A stretch of 64,000 bases of DNA from JANNRA01 sp031401035 (GTDB lineage Bacteria; Desulfobacterota; Binatia; HRBIN30; CADEER01), in contig JANNRA010000112.1 of NCBI GenBank assembly GCA_031401035.1, forward strand, positions 3,536 through 67,535, in the 5' to 3' direction. The translations under genes and the position numbers were made by a program. Below the pieces are notes generated by a model, which was given only the letters and a program-made list of their open reading frames with translations, searched no databases and was not told where the DNA came from. Below are positions 1 through 8,395 of the stretch, one piece after another (the stretch's first letter is position 1; each line of letters opens with the position of its first letter).

Positions 1-373
1 GCGGCGCGATGCGCCGCCACAGGCGCGCTCCCTGGCGCTCGAGCGCCGCCAGCCCCGACCACCAGCCGGCGAGATACAGGCCGAGGGCAATGAGCAGCAG
101 CGCCGCCGCGACGCGCAACAGCAGGGCGCCGGCGGCACCGAGTGCGGCGCTCAGCGCCAAGCCGAGGGCGCCGGCGAGGGCGCCGGCGGCGGCGTAGCTG
201 ACCACACGGCCGAGGTTGAAGGTGAGGGCGCGCGCGGCGGGGGCGCCGCAGCCGCGCGTCGCCAACGCCATGGCGCCGGCGATGCCGCCGCACATGGCGA
301 CGCAGTGCGGGCTGCCGAGCAGACCGAGACCGATGCCGCCGAGCAGCGTCAGTCCCTCCACCCCGGCGGTCAT
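1..373 (-). CDS. TauE/SafE-type membrane protein of the cbb3 oxidase locus (partial, runs off window)
   Basis: The frame opens at an ATG overlapping the ccoS stop (AAATGA) and is still open at base 1, giving 124 codons of the N-terminal part. Residues 21-30 read SPHCVAMCGG, the Pro-His-Cys / Met-Cys-Gly-Gly signature of the UreH/SafE-like transmembrane family, followed by two or three hydrophobic segments. Family members commonly follow ccoS in cbb3 oxidase clusters, where they are linked to copper or thiol handling during oxidase assembly. That role here is inferred from position. The ATGA coupling to ccoS supports membership of the same operon. The C-terminus is not visible. Confidence 0.85.
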   Translation of the reverse strand, partial: MTAGVEGLTLLGGIGLGLLGSPHCVAMCGGIAGAMALATRGCGAPAARALTFNLGRVVSYAAAGALAGALGLALSAALGAAGALLLRVAAALLLIALGLYLAGWWSGLAALERQGARLWRRIAP

Positions 374-555
374 TTCCCTTCCTTCGCAGGCGCGCTGGGT
401 GGCGCCGGCGCGGGTTCGTCGTCGTCCAAGAGGATGCGCGTCGCCGGCGAATCGAGGTCGTCGAACTGCGCGTTGCGTACCGCCCACAGGAATGCCGCGA
501 CGGCGGCGACGAGCAGCAGCAGGGCGAGGGGGATGAGGACGTAGATGATGTTCAT
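370..555 (-). CDS. ccoS: cbb3-type cytochrome oxidase assembly protein CcoS
   Basis: A 61-residue protein with one N-terminal membrane span (MNIIYVLIPLALLLLVAAV) followed by the FLWAVRNAQFDDLDSPA stretch typical of CcoS/FixS. It then has an acidic DDDE run and a Pro/Ala-rich tail. CcoS is a small inner-membrane factor needed for cofactor loading of the cbb3 oxidase. The start codon overlaps the ccoI stop (ATGA), and the stop overlaps the start of the following SafE-like gene. Size, topology and position all fit. Confidence 0.93.
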   Translation of the reverse strand: MNIIYVLIPLALLLLVAAVAAFLWAVRNAQFDDLDSPATRILLDDDEPAPAPPSAPAKEGK

Positions 556-3053
556 GCGCGTTGCGGCAGCGGCGGCATGGGGCGGGGCACGCAGCTGTCG
601 GCGGCCGCGACCGGGCCGCGGTGGGCGCCGAGGCGGACGGCGTTGAGCACCACCACCAGCGAGCTGAGCGACATGCCGAGCGCCGCCCAGTAGGGCGCCA
701 CCCAGCCGAGCGCTGCCAGCGGCAGCGCCACGGCGTTGTAGGCGAGCGACCAGCCGAGGTTCTGGTACAGCACGCGCCGCGTCCGATGCGCCAGATCGAT
801 CGCATCGGCGAGCACCCCGAGATCTTCTCGCAGCAGCACGCAGTCGGCGCCGCCGACCGCCAGGTCGGTGCCGCCACCCATCGCCACCGAGACCTGGGCG
901 GCACCGAGCACCGGGGCGTCGTTCACCCCGTCGCCGACCATGACCACCACCGCGCCGGCCGCCTGCAGGGCCTGCACGTGGCGCAACTTCTCCGCCGGCG
1001 AGGCGCCGCGCACCGCGACCTCGATGCCCAGTCGTCGCGCCAACTGCGCCACCGCGGCGGAGGGGTCGCCGCTGAGCAGCTGCACCGCCAGGCCGCGTTG
1101 CCGCAGCGCCCGCACGGCGGCCGCCGCCTCGGGACGCGGCGCGTCCTCGAGGGCGAACCAGGCGACCGCCCCGTCCGTGTCGCCGAGCAGAACCCACATG
1201 TCATCGTCGCGCGACGGTGGGTTAGGGGCGCCGCCGCCGGTGAGTTCCGTCACCCAGTCGGGGTTGCCGATGCGGTAGCGCCGCCCGCCGACGACGCCCT
1301 CGACGCCGAAGCCGGCGACGGCGGCGGCGTCGACCACCGCCGGGGTGGCAGCGTCGGCGGCGAAGGCGCGCGCGATCGGGTGTTCGGAGCGGCTCTCCAG
1401 CGCGCGCGCCAGTGCCAGGGCGCCGGCGAGGTCGTGCGGCGGCAGCGGCACGCTGCGCCGCAGGCGGAAGCTACCCTGCGTGAGCGTGCCGGTCTTGTCG
1501 AAGACGACATGCGTGGCGCCGTGCAGACCCTCGAGCACGTGCGCGCGCGTCACCAGCAGGCCGCGCCGCAGCAGTCCACCGGTGGCGGCGGTGAGCGCCG
1601 CCGGGGTGGCGAGCGAGAGCGCGCACGGGCAGCTGACAACCAGGACCGACAGCGTCACCCAGAAGGCCTGCGACGGGTCGATGCGCCACCAGACGGCGGC
1701 GACGGCCGCGGCGAGCAGCAACACGGCGGGGACGAAGGCCTGCGCGACGCGGTCGGCGAGGCGGGCGACGGGCGGCTTCTCGCTGCCGGCGCGGTCGACC
1801 AGGCGCTGCACGCCGGCGAGGACGCCATCGGCGCCGCTGCGCTCGACGGCGACGACCAGCGGGCTCTCGCCGTTCTGCGTGCCGCCGAGCACGAGGTCGC
1901 CGCGGCGGCGGGCGCGCGGCCACTGTTCGCCGGTCAGCATCGCCTCGTTGACCCAGCCGCTGCCCTCGACGACGCGCCCGTCGGCCGGCACGGTCTCGCC
2001 GGGTTTCACCAGCACCCGATCGCCCGGCACCAACTCCGCGGCGGCGACGATGGCGCTTGCGCCGTCGTCGTCGAGGCGCGTCGCGTGCGCCGGCGGGCGG
2101 CGCAGGGCCCCCTCGATCGCGGCGGCGGCGCGATGGCGGGCGCGCATCTCTACGAAGCGGCCGAGCGAGAGGAGAAAGACGAACATGCAGACCGAATCGA
2201 AATACACCTCGCCGCTGCGCAGGGCGGTGGCGACGAGGCTGGCGACGAAGGCGATGGCGATCGCCAGCGCCACTGGGACGTCCATGCCGAGGCGGCGGTT
2301 GCGCAGGTCGCGCGCCGCGGCGGCGAAGAACGGCCGCGCCGCCCAGGCGACGATCGGCATGGTCACCAGGGCGCTGACCATGCGCAGGTAGTCGCGGTGC
2401 GCCGGTGCCATGTCCTGCAGCGCCCCGGCGTAGAGGCCGACGGCGAACATCATCACCTGCATCGCGCCGAGTCCGGCCAGGGCAAGGCGACCGAGCGCGG
2501 CGCGGTACTCGTCGCGACGCGCCTGCTCCTGCTGATCGGGCTGATACGGCTGCGCCGCGTAGCCGAGCCGGGCGATCTCCGTCAGCAGGGTGCTGAGGCG
2601 CGTCTCGCCCTCGCGCCAGGCGAGTTCGGCCCGCTCGTGCGCGAGGTTGACGTGCACCGACACAACGCCCGGCTGGCGCGTCAGGTGGCGCTCGATGAGC
2701 CAGGCGCAGGCCGCGCAGCGCAGGCCGCGCAGCGCCAGGGTGACCCGCCGCCCGCGTTCGCCGTCGTCGCGGACGACGCCGCGCTGCAGCGCCGGCTGGT
2801 CGTAGCGCAGCAACTCCGCCACTGCCGCCACCGTGGTGCGCTCGGCGGCGCCGGCCGGCGCCTCCCGGTAGCGGTAGTAGTCGCCGAGGCCGGTGGCGAC
2901 GATCAGCTCGGCGACGGCGGCGCAGCCCGGGCAGCACATGGCCCGCGCCAGGCCGTCGATCTGGGCCTGGCAGTCGACACCGTCGGGAATCGGCAGACCG
3001 CAATGGAAACAGGTCAGCGCGGCGGCCGTCGGCTGCGCCAGCGGTGCGTTCAT
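552..3053 (-). CDS. ccoI: Copper-translocating P-type ATPase for cbb3 oxidase assembly
   Basis: 833 residues. The N-terminal Cys-rich segment (CFHCGLPIPDG, then CCPGC near residue 40) precedes a heavy-metal-associated domain with LRCAACAW near residue 111. A multi-span P1B ATPase core follows, with the metal-transport motif SCPCALS near residue 474 and the phosphorylation site DKTGTLT near residue 519. GDGVNDAP follows toward the C-terminus. CcoI/FixI exports copper across the inner membrane for the CuB site of cbb3 oxidase. It lies 28 bases after ccoH and overlaps ccoS, so it belongs to the cco operon. Confidence 0.95.
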   Translation of the reverse strand: MNAPLAQPTAAALTCFHCGLPIPDGVDCQAQIDGLARAMCCPGCAAVAELIVATGLGDYYRYREAPAGAAERTTVAAVAELLRYDQPALQRGVVRDDGERGRRVTLALRGLRCAACAWLIERHLTRQPGVVSVHVNLAHERAELAWREGETRLSTLLTEIARLGYAAQPYQPDQQEQARRDEYRAALGRLALAGLGAMQVMMFAVGLYAGALQDMAPAHRDYLRMVSALVTMPIVAWAARPFFAAAARDLRNRRLGMDVPVALAIAIAFVASLVATALRSGEVYFDSVCMFVFLLSLGRFVEMRARHRAAAAIEGALRRPPAHATRLDDDGASAIVAAAELVPGDRVLVKPGETVPADGRVVEGSGWVNEAMLTGEQWPRARRRGDLVLGGTQNGESPLVVAVERSGADGVLAGVQRLVDRAGSEKPPVARLADRVAQAFVPAVLLLAAAVAAVWWRIDPSQAFWVTLSVLVVSCPCALSLATPAALTAATGGLLRRGLLVTRAHVLEGLHGATHVVFDKTGTLTQGSFRLRRSVPLPPHDLAGALALARALESRSEHPIARAFAADAATPAVVDAAAVAGFGVEGVVGGRRYRIGNPDWVTELTGGGAPNPPSRDDDMWVLLGDTDGAVAWFALEDAPRPEAAAAVRALRQRGLAVQLLSGDPSAAVAQLARRLGIEVAVRGASPAEKLRHVQALQAAGAVVVMVGDGVNDAPVLGAAQVSVAMGGGTDLAVGGADCVLLREDLGVLADAIDLAHRTRRVLYQNLGWSLAYNAVALPLAALGWVAPYWAALGMSLSSLVVVLNAVRLGAHRGPVAAADSCVPRPMPPLPQRA

Positions 3054-3081
3054 GACGGCAGCCGCCGCGGCTGCGCGTCCA

Positions 3082-3543
3082 TCACCCCGGCGCCCCCAGC
3101 TGTGGCGGCGTCGCGGCGTCGAAGTCGATGCGCGCGACGAGACGCCAGCCGCCGCCGGCGGGCGTCAGCGTCGCGTTCCACGGACCGCGCAGCGGTGCCG
3201 CCAGCGCGCTGCGGAAGATGCCGTCGGCGCCGGCGCGCAGCGGCAGGACCTGATCGCGCGCCGCGTCGGTGGGGTGGGCGAGGGCGAGCAGCAGCTCGCT
3301 GTGGGGATCGATGCCGCTGCCGCGCACTTCGACGGCCAGTCCGCCGTGCGCCGCGACGCGCTCGAGGGCGAAGTCGCGGTTAATGCCCAGGCCGGCCTTG
3401 TAGTAATCGTCGCGCACCAGCGAGTCGGCGTTGCGCACCGCGACCGCCAACGTCGCGAAGCTGAACACGACGCTGGCGGCGGGCAGCGCGATGATGAACC
3501 AGGGCCAGAACTGCCGGTACCACGGGGTGGGCGGGTCAGTCAT
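3082..3543 (-). CDS. ccoH: CcoH/FixH family cbb3 oxidase assembly protein
   Basis: 153 residues from the ATG that overlaps the end of ccoG by eight bases (ATGACTGA). A longer frame begins 42 bases upstream, but it would lie wholly inside ccoG. The protein begins MTDPPTPWYRQFWPWFIIAL, one N-terminal membrane span, followed by a periplasmic beta-rich domain containing DDYYKAGLGINRD. The DYYK(x)GL segment is the family hallmark. CcoH is an inner-membrane assembly factor of cbb3 oxidase, and its place between ccoG and ccoI is canonical. Confidence 0.92.
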   Translation of the reverse strand: MTDPPTPWYRQFWPWFIIALPAASVVFSFATLAVAVRNADSLVRDDYYKAGLGINRDFALERVAAHGGLAVEVRGSGIDPHSELLLALAHPTDAARDQVLPLRAGADGIFRSALAAPLRGPWNATLTPAGGGWRLVARIDFDAATPPQLGAPG

Positions 3544-5002
3544 GGTCTTGCTCACCCCGCTCGCGACGCTCGCGACGCTCGTCATGCTCGCCGTGCGGCC
3601 GTGCGGGCGACAGGAAGCGGCTCTCCTCGTGCACCACGGTCTGCGGGTGGTCGAGCGGGCCGATCGTGAAGCGCAGCGGCAGCGACCGCCGCGCCAGCGC
3701 CTCGGGCGGGACCTGGACGCGCACCGCGACGTCGCCGATCTCGCCCGGCGCCAGGCGCACCTCGGGCGGTGCCACCAGCGTCAGGCCGGGCAGACCGTCG
3801 GCGGCGATGCGGTAGACGTGCGGGTGCTGATCGAGGTTCATGATCTTGAGCGTATAGGTGTTCTCGATGCGGCCGTCGCTGGCGACGCGGTACAGGCGGG
3901 CGCGGTCGCGCAGCACGTCGACGCGCAACGGCACGCGCGCCGACAGCGCGTAGGCGAAGGTGGTCATGATCAGCGACAGGACGACGCCGTAGGCGATCAG
4001 GCGCGGGCGCAGGACGCGCAGGCGGCCGCTCGCCAGGCTGGCCTCGCTGGCATAGCGCACCAGGCCCTTGGCGTAGCCCATCTCGTCCATCACGCCGTCG
4101 CAGGCGTCGATGCAGGCGGCACAGCCGATGCACTCGTACTGGGTGCCCTTGCGGATATCGATGCCGGTCGGGCAGACGTGCACGCACAGGTTGCAGTCGA
4201 TGCAGTCGCCGAGCCCGACGCCGCGCGCCGCGCTGTCGCGACCGCGGTGGCCGCGCGGCTCGCCGCGGCGACGGTCATAGAAGATGGTCAGCGTGTCGTC
4301 GTCGAACATGGCGCCCTGGAAGCGGGCGTAGGGGCAGGCGTACTTGCAGATCTGCTCGCGCATCCAGCCGGCGTCGAGGTAGAGCGCGCCGCTGAAGACG
4401 CAGGCGAAGAAGGTCTCCCAGCCGCTCAACTGACCGGCGGCGAGGCGTGGCAGCAGCGAACGGATGGGCGCGAAGTAGCCGAGGAAGGTGAGGCCGACGA
4501 CCACCGCCAGCAGGCCCCAGGCGCCGTGCTTGGCCAGCTTGCGGCCGATCTTCCTGGCCGTCCAGGGACCGCGATCGAGACGCATGCGGGCGTTGCGGTC
4601 GCCCTCGGTCAGCCACTCGATCCACATGAAGAACTTGGTCCAGACCGTCTGCGGACAGGCGTATCCGCACCACAGGCGACCGGCGAGGGCGGTGAAGAAG
4701 AAGAGGCTGAAGGCGGCGATGATCAGCATCCAGGACAGGAAGATGAAGTCCTGCGGCCAGAGGGTGAGGCCGAAGAGGTAGAACTTGCGACCGGGCAGAT
4801 CGAACCAGATCGCCTGGCGGCCGTTCCAGCTCAGCCACGGTCCGGCCAGGAAGATACCGGCGAGGACGAACAACGCCACCGCCCGGCGTTGCTGCCAGGC
4901 GCCCTGCACCTCTTTCTGGTAGATGTGCTCGCGCTTGGCGTAGAGCGGAACCTCGGCGAGGGCGGCGCCGTGTTCGTGGTCGTGTGGGGCGGCCGCGGGC
5001 AT
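3536..5002 (-). CDS. ccoG: Cytochrome c oxidase accessory protein CcoG (ferredoxin-type)
   Basis: 488 residues. An N-terminal soluble stretch (HIYQKEVQGAWQQRR) is followed by about five membrane spans. Two 4Fe-4S motifs near residues 264-300 read CIDCNLCVHVCP and CIGCAACIDAC. A C-terminal Ig-like domain carries an ENTYTLKIMN-type strand. CcoG/FixG/RdxA is a membrane iron-sulfur protein linked to copper reduction for cbb3 oxidase assembly. The gene starts eight bases after the ccoP stop and overlaps ccoH at its end. Confidence 0.95.
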   Translation of the reverse strand: MPAAAPHDHEHGAALAEVPLYAKREHIYQKEVQGAWQQRRAVALFVLAGIFLAGPWLSWNGRQAIWFDLPGRKFYLFGLTLWPQDFIFLSWMLIIAAFSLFFFTALAGRLWCGYACPQTVWTKFFMWIEWLTEGDRNARMRLDRGPWTARKIGRKLAKHGAWGLLAVVVGLTFLGYFAPIRSLLPRLAAGQLSGWETFFACVFSGALYLDAGWMREQICKYACPYARFQGAMFDDDTLTIFYDRRRGEPRGHRGRDSAARGVGLGDCIDCNLCVHVCPTGIDIRKGTQYECIGCAACIDACDGVMDEMGYAKGLVRYASEASLASGRLRVLRPRLIAYGVVLSLIMTTFAYALSARVPLRVDVLRDRARLYRVASDGRIENTYTLKIMNLDQHPHVYRIAADGLPGLTLVAPPEVRLAPGEIGDVAVRVQVPPEALARRSLPLRFTIGPLDHPQTVVHEESRFLSPARPHGEHDERRERRERGEQDHD

Positions 5003-5009
5003 GCGTGTC

Positions 5010-5921
5010 CTACTGGCCGCTCCCCGCCGCGGGCGCGTCGAGGGACAGGCTGTACACGTACGCGGCGACGACCTGCGCCTTCTGCTCGCCGAGGATGTCG
5101 GCGTGCGCCGGCATCTTACCGTAGCGCCCCTTGTTCAGTCCCTCGGCGATGCTCGCCGGATCATTGCCGTACAACCAGACGTCGTCGGTGAGGTTGGGGG
5201 CGCCGAGGGCCTGGTTGCCCTTGCCGTCGGCGCCATGGCAGGCGATGCAGATCGTCTCGTACTTCGCCTTGCCCGCCGCCGCCTGCGCGGCGTCGACGCT
5301 GTGGCCGCTGAGGCTGAGCACGTAGGCGGTCACCAGCGCGACACCCTCGTCGCCGCCGATCGCCGGCGCGAACGGCGGCATGACGCCGTTGCGGCCGTGC
5401 AGGATGCTGGTCTTGATGGTGTCGGGATCGCCGCCGTAGAGCCAATCGTCATCGGTCAGATCCGGGAAGCCGACACCGCCGCGCGCGTCGGCGCCATGGC
5501 ACTGGCTGCAGTTGTTGGCGAACAGGTGCTGCCCCATCGTCAGCGCGCGCGGATCGCGCACCAGGTCGGGGATGGGCTGCGCGGCCAGGGCGGCGTACAG
5601 CGGACCGTACTGCGCGTCGGCGCGGGCGACCTCCTGCGCGTGCTGGCCGCTCGAGGTCCAGCCGAGGGTCCCCGGGAAGCGGCCGAGGCCCGGGTAGAGC
5701 ACCAGGTAGACGAGCGCGAAGGCGATCGAGCCGACGAACAGCAGCAGCCACCAGCGCGGCAGCGGCATGTCGAGCTCCTGGATGCCGTCGTAGTCGTGAC
5801 CGAGCGTCTGCTGGGCGGCGCTGGCGACACGCCGGCTGCGCGCCCAGAGCAGCAGGGCGCCGCAGCCGAAGATGTTGGACAGCGTCAGGGCGATGATGAA
5901 CCAGCTCCACCCGTCAGTCAT
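5010..5921 (-). CDS. ccoP: cbb3-type cytochrome c oxidase subunit III (diheme)
   Basis: 303 residues. There are two N-terminal hydrophobic spans (near residues 6-25 and 57-77) and then two c-type cytochrome domains with haem motifs CSQCH at residues 138-142 and CIACH at 225-229. Each is followed by a DLTDDDWLYGG / NLTDDVWLYGN loop carrying the distal ligand region. CcoP passes electrons from soluble cytochrome c to CcoO and CcoN. Its ATG overlaps the ccoQ stop by eight bases (ATGACTGA). Confidence 0.96.
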   Translation of the reverse strand: MTDGWSWFIIALTLSNIFGCGALLLWARSRRVASAAQQTLGHDYDGIQELDMPLPRWWLLLFVGSIAFALVYLVLYPGLGRFPGTLGWTSSGQHAQEVARADAQYGPLYAALAAQPIPDLVRDPRALTMGQHLFANNCSQCHGADARGGVGFPDLTDDDWLYGGDPDTIKTSILHGRNGVMPPFAPAIGGDEGVALVTAYVLSLSGHSVDAAQAAAGKAKYETICIACHGADGKGNQALGAPNLTDDVWLYGNDPASIAEGLNKGRYGKMPAHADILGEQKAQVVAAYVYSLSLDAPAAGSGQ

Positions 5922-6096
5922 GATGCCTCTCTCCGTCGCGACCGCCGCCGCGAGGCTTGTCGTCGTCGAGAAAGGGCAGGGCCGCCGACTCGTCCCAGCG
6001 GCGCTTCTGGCGCGGGCTGAAGGCCCACACGCACAGGCCGATGAAGGCCAGCAGCAATACCGCGGTGCCGAGGCCGCTCAGCGTCGCGAGACTCAT
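5914..6096 (-). CDS. ccoQ: cbb3-type oxidase small subunit CcoQ
   Basis: 60 residues with one membrane span (TAVLLLAFIGLCVWAFSP) followed by RQKRRWDESAALPFLDD. The FSPRQKRRWDE...LPFxDD layout is characteristic of CcoQ/FixQ. The short subunit stabilises the core oxidase complex. It starts two bases after the ccoO stop and overlaps ccoP. Confidence 0.92.
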   Translation of the reverse strand: MSLATLSGLGTAVLLLAFIGLCVWAFSPRQKRRWDESAALPFLDDDKPRGGGRDGERHHD

Positions 6097-6098
6097 CG

Positions 6099-6716
6099 TC
6101 ACTGCCTCCCTTTCAACGCCAGGCCGAGCTGCTGCAGGTAGGCGATCAACGCCTCCAGTTCGCTGCGTCCCTCGACCGCCGCCCTGGCGCCGTCGATCTG
6201 TTCGTCGCTGTAGGGCACGCCGACGATGCGCAGCACGCGCATCTTGTCTCCCGTGTCGGCACCGCTCAGGACGTTCTCGGCCAGCCACGGGAAGGCGGGC
6301 ATGTTCGACTCGGGCACCAGATCGCGCGGGTTCATGAGGTGGATGCGGTGCCACTCGTCGGAGTAGCGGCCGCCGACACGCGCCAGGTCCGGTCCGGTGC
6401 GCTTCGAGCCGAACAGGAAGGGGTGGTCGTACACCGATTCGCCGGCCACGGAGTAGTGACCGTAGCGTTCGGTCTCGGCGCGCAGCGGCCGAATCATCTG
6501 CGTGTGGCAGACGTGACAGCCGTCGCGGATGTAGAGGTCGCGCCCCTCGAGCGCCAGGGCGTCGAGCGGCTGCACGCCCTCGACCGGCTCGCTGACCTCC
6601 GTGCCGGCGATCAGCGGCAGGATCTGCGCCAGTCCGGCGAAGCTGACGACGATGAAGATCAGGATCCCCATGATGCCGATGTTGCGTTCGACGAGTGGCT
6701 GCTGCGTAACCGCCAT
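6099..6716 (-). CDS. ccoO: cbb3-type cytochrome c oxidase subunit II (monohaem)
   Basis: 205 residues from an ATG preceded by GGAGGAA at good spacing. An in-frame upstream extension (31 codons) would run into the end of ccoN and is not needed. One N-terminal membrane span (GIMGILIFIVVSFAGLAQI) anchors a periplasmic monohaem cytochrome c with CHVCHTQMIRPLRAE. Conserved blocks GRDLYIRDGC and DLARVGGRYSDEWH follow. CcoO hands electrons from CcoP to the CcoN haem. Confidence 0.96.
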   Translation of the reverse strand: MAVTQQPLVERNIGIMGILIFIVVSFAGLAQILPLIAGTEVSEPVEGVQPLDALALEGRDLYIRDGCHVCHTQMIRPLRAETERYGHYSVAGESVYDHPFLFGSKRTGPDLARVGGRYSDEWHRIHLMNPRDLVPESNMPAFPWLAENVLSGADTGDKMRVLRIVGVPYSDEQIDGARAAVEGRSELEALIAYLQQLGLALKGRQ

Positions 6717-6738
6717 GCCCGGTTCCTCCTCCCTCGCC

Positions 6739-8193
6739 TCAGGCGACCGTGTGCACGGCGCCGGCCGGGCTCGGCACGCCGGCGGACTCGACGACACGGC
6801 TGCCGGCACGGATCGTCCGCGTCATGTTGTAGACCATCACCAGCATGCCGAGCAGGAAGACGACGCCGCCGCCGAGGCGGCCGACGTAGTAGGGGAAGGT
6901 CGCCTTAATGGACTCGACGAAGGTGTAGGTCAGCGTGCCGTCATCATTGACCGCGCGCCACATCAGGCCCTGCATCAGGCCGGCGATCCACATCGACGAG
7001 ATGTAGAGCACGATGCCGATGGTCGAGAGCCAGAAGTGCAGGTTGATCAGCGGCACGCTGTACATCTCCTTGCGGCCGTAAAGGCGCGGCACCAGCGAAT
7101 AGAGGCAGCCCATGGAGATCAGGGCGACCCAGCCGAGGCTGCCGGAGTGCACGTGGCCGATGCCCCAGTCGGTGTTGTGGGTCAGCGCGTTGACGGTCTT
7201 CACCGACATCATCGGGCCCTCGAAGGTCGACATGCCGTAGAACGACAGCGCGACGATCATGAAGCGCAGGATCGGATCGGTGCGCAGCTTCTCCCAGGCG
7301 CCCGAGAGCGTCATGATGCCGTTGATCATGCCGCCCCACGACGGCGCCCAGAGGATGATCGAGAAGACCATGCCCAGCGTCTGCGCCCAGTCGGGCAGCG
7401 TGCTGTACAGGAGGTGATGCGGCCCGGCCCACATGTAGATGCCGATCAGGGCCCAGAAATGCACCACCGACAGGCGGTACGAGTATACGGGGCGCCCGGC
7501 CTGTTTGGGCACGAAGTAGTACATCATGCCGAGAAAGCCGGCGGTGAGGAAGAAGCCGACGGCGTTGTGGGCATACCACCACTGCACCATCGCGTCGGTG
7601 GTGCCGGCGAAGATGGAGTACGACTTCAGCGGCGAGACCGGGATCGCCAGGCTGTTGACGATGTGCAGCAGCGCCACGGTGATGATGAAGGCGCCGTAGA
7701 ACCAGTTGGCGACGTAGATGTGCTGGACGCGGCGTTTGGCGATGGTGCCGAAGAAGACCACCGCGAAGCACACCCAGACGACGGCGATCATGATGTCGAT
7801 CGGCCACTCGAGCTCGGCGTACTCCTTCGACGTGGTGTAGCCGAGCGGCAGCGTGATCGCCGCCGCGACGATGATCAGTTGCCAGCCCCAGAAGGTGAAG
7901 CCGGCGAGGCGCGGCAGGAACAGCGGCGTCGCGCAGGTGCGCTGCACGACGTAGTAGGCGGTGGCGAAGAGGGTCGAGCCGCCGAAGGCGAAGATGACCG
8001 CGTTGGTGTGCAGCGGCCGCAGCCGCGGGTAGGTCAGCCAGGCGATGTCGGGATTCAGCTCCGGCCAGGTGAGCTGCGCCGCCAGGATGACCCCGACCAG
8101 CATGCCGACCACCCCCCACACCAGGGTCATGATCGCGAACTGCCGGACGACCCGATAATCGTAGGGCTCCGTCCGCACCTGCCCATCACCCAT
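6739..8193 (-). CDS. ccoN: cbb3-type cytochrome c oxidase subunit I (catalytic)
   Basis: 484 residues starting MGDGQVRTEPYDYRVVRQF, with GGGAGGA upstream. The open frame extends 33 codons further, but that part lacks a ribosome site. About twelve membrane spans carry the haem-copper oxidase core, including the His-containing segments WWYAHNAVGFFL, MWAGPHHLLY and WGIGHVHSGSLGW. CcoN reduces oxygen to water at the b3-CuB centre with high affinity and pumps protons. It is the first gene of the cco operon; the 200 bases upstream hold an inverted repeat. Confidence 0.97.
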   Translation of the reverse strand: MGDGQVRTEPYDYRVVRQFAIMTLVWGVVGMLVGVILAAQLTWPELNPDIAWLTYPRLRPLHTNAVIFAFGGSTLFATAYYVVQRTCATPLFLPRLAGFTFWGWQLIIVAAAITLPLGYTTSKEYAELEWPIDIMIAVVWVCFAVVFFGTIAKRRVQHIYVANWFYGAFIITVALLHIVNSLAIPVSPLKSYSIFAGTTDAMVQWWYAHNAVGFFLTAGFLGMMYYFVPKQAGRPVYSYRLSVVHFWALIGIYMWAGPHHLLYSTLPDWAQTLGMVFSIILWAPSWGGMINGIMTLSGAWEKLRTDPILRFMIVALSFYGMSTFEGPMMSVKTVNALTHNTDWGIGHVHSGSLGWVALISMGCLYSLVPRLYGRKEMYSVPLINLHFWLSTIGIVLYISSMWIAGLMQGLMWRAVNDDGTLTYTFVESIKATFPYYVGRLGGGVVFLLGMLVMVYNMTRTIRAGSRVVESAGVPSPAGAVHTVA

Positions 8194-8244
8194 AGCTGTC
8201 CTCCCGTTCCGAGCCCGCCGCGCTCGATCGGCGAGCGCATTCCC

Positions 8245-8257
8245 GCAAACCGTTTGC
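8245..8257. promoter_or_regulatory. Candidate operator upstream of ccoN
   Basis: GCAAACCGTTTGC is a perfect 5-base inverted repeat (GCAAA/TTTGC) around CCG, about 52 bases before the ccoN start. No TTGAT-N4-ATCAA FNR box was seen in this gap. The shape resembles LacI-type operators in general. The binding protein and function are unknown. Confidence 0.3.
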
Positions 8258-8395
8258 AGACGGCGTGCCGAGGGACGGGCGAACGGGATCAACGCGCCCA
8301 GCCACCATCCCGTCGCGGCGCCGGGAAAATCGGGCGGGCGATTCCCGAAAGTTGGAGACGCGGCCGGGGGACGAGTCCTGGCGGTCTGCCGGGGC

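Noticed and set aside
561..3383. A 940-codon plus-strand frame opposite ccoI
   Set aside because: Composition-driven shadow of ccoI with no motif or ribosome site.
8194..8395. FNR-type box before ccoN
   Set aside because: A single TTGAT half-site occurs, but no partner half at the right spacing.
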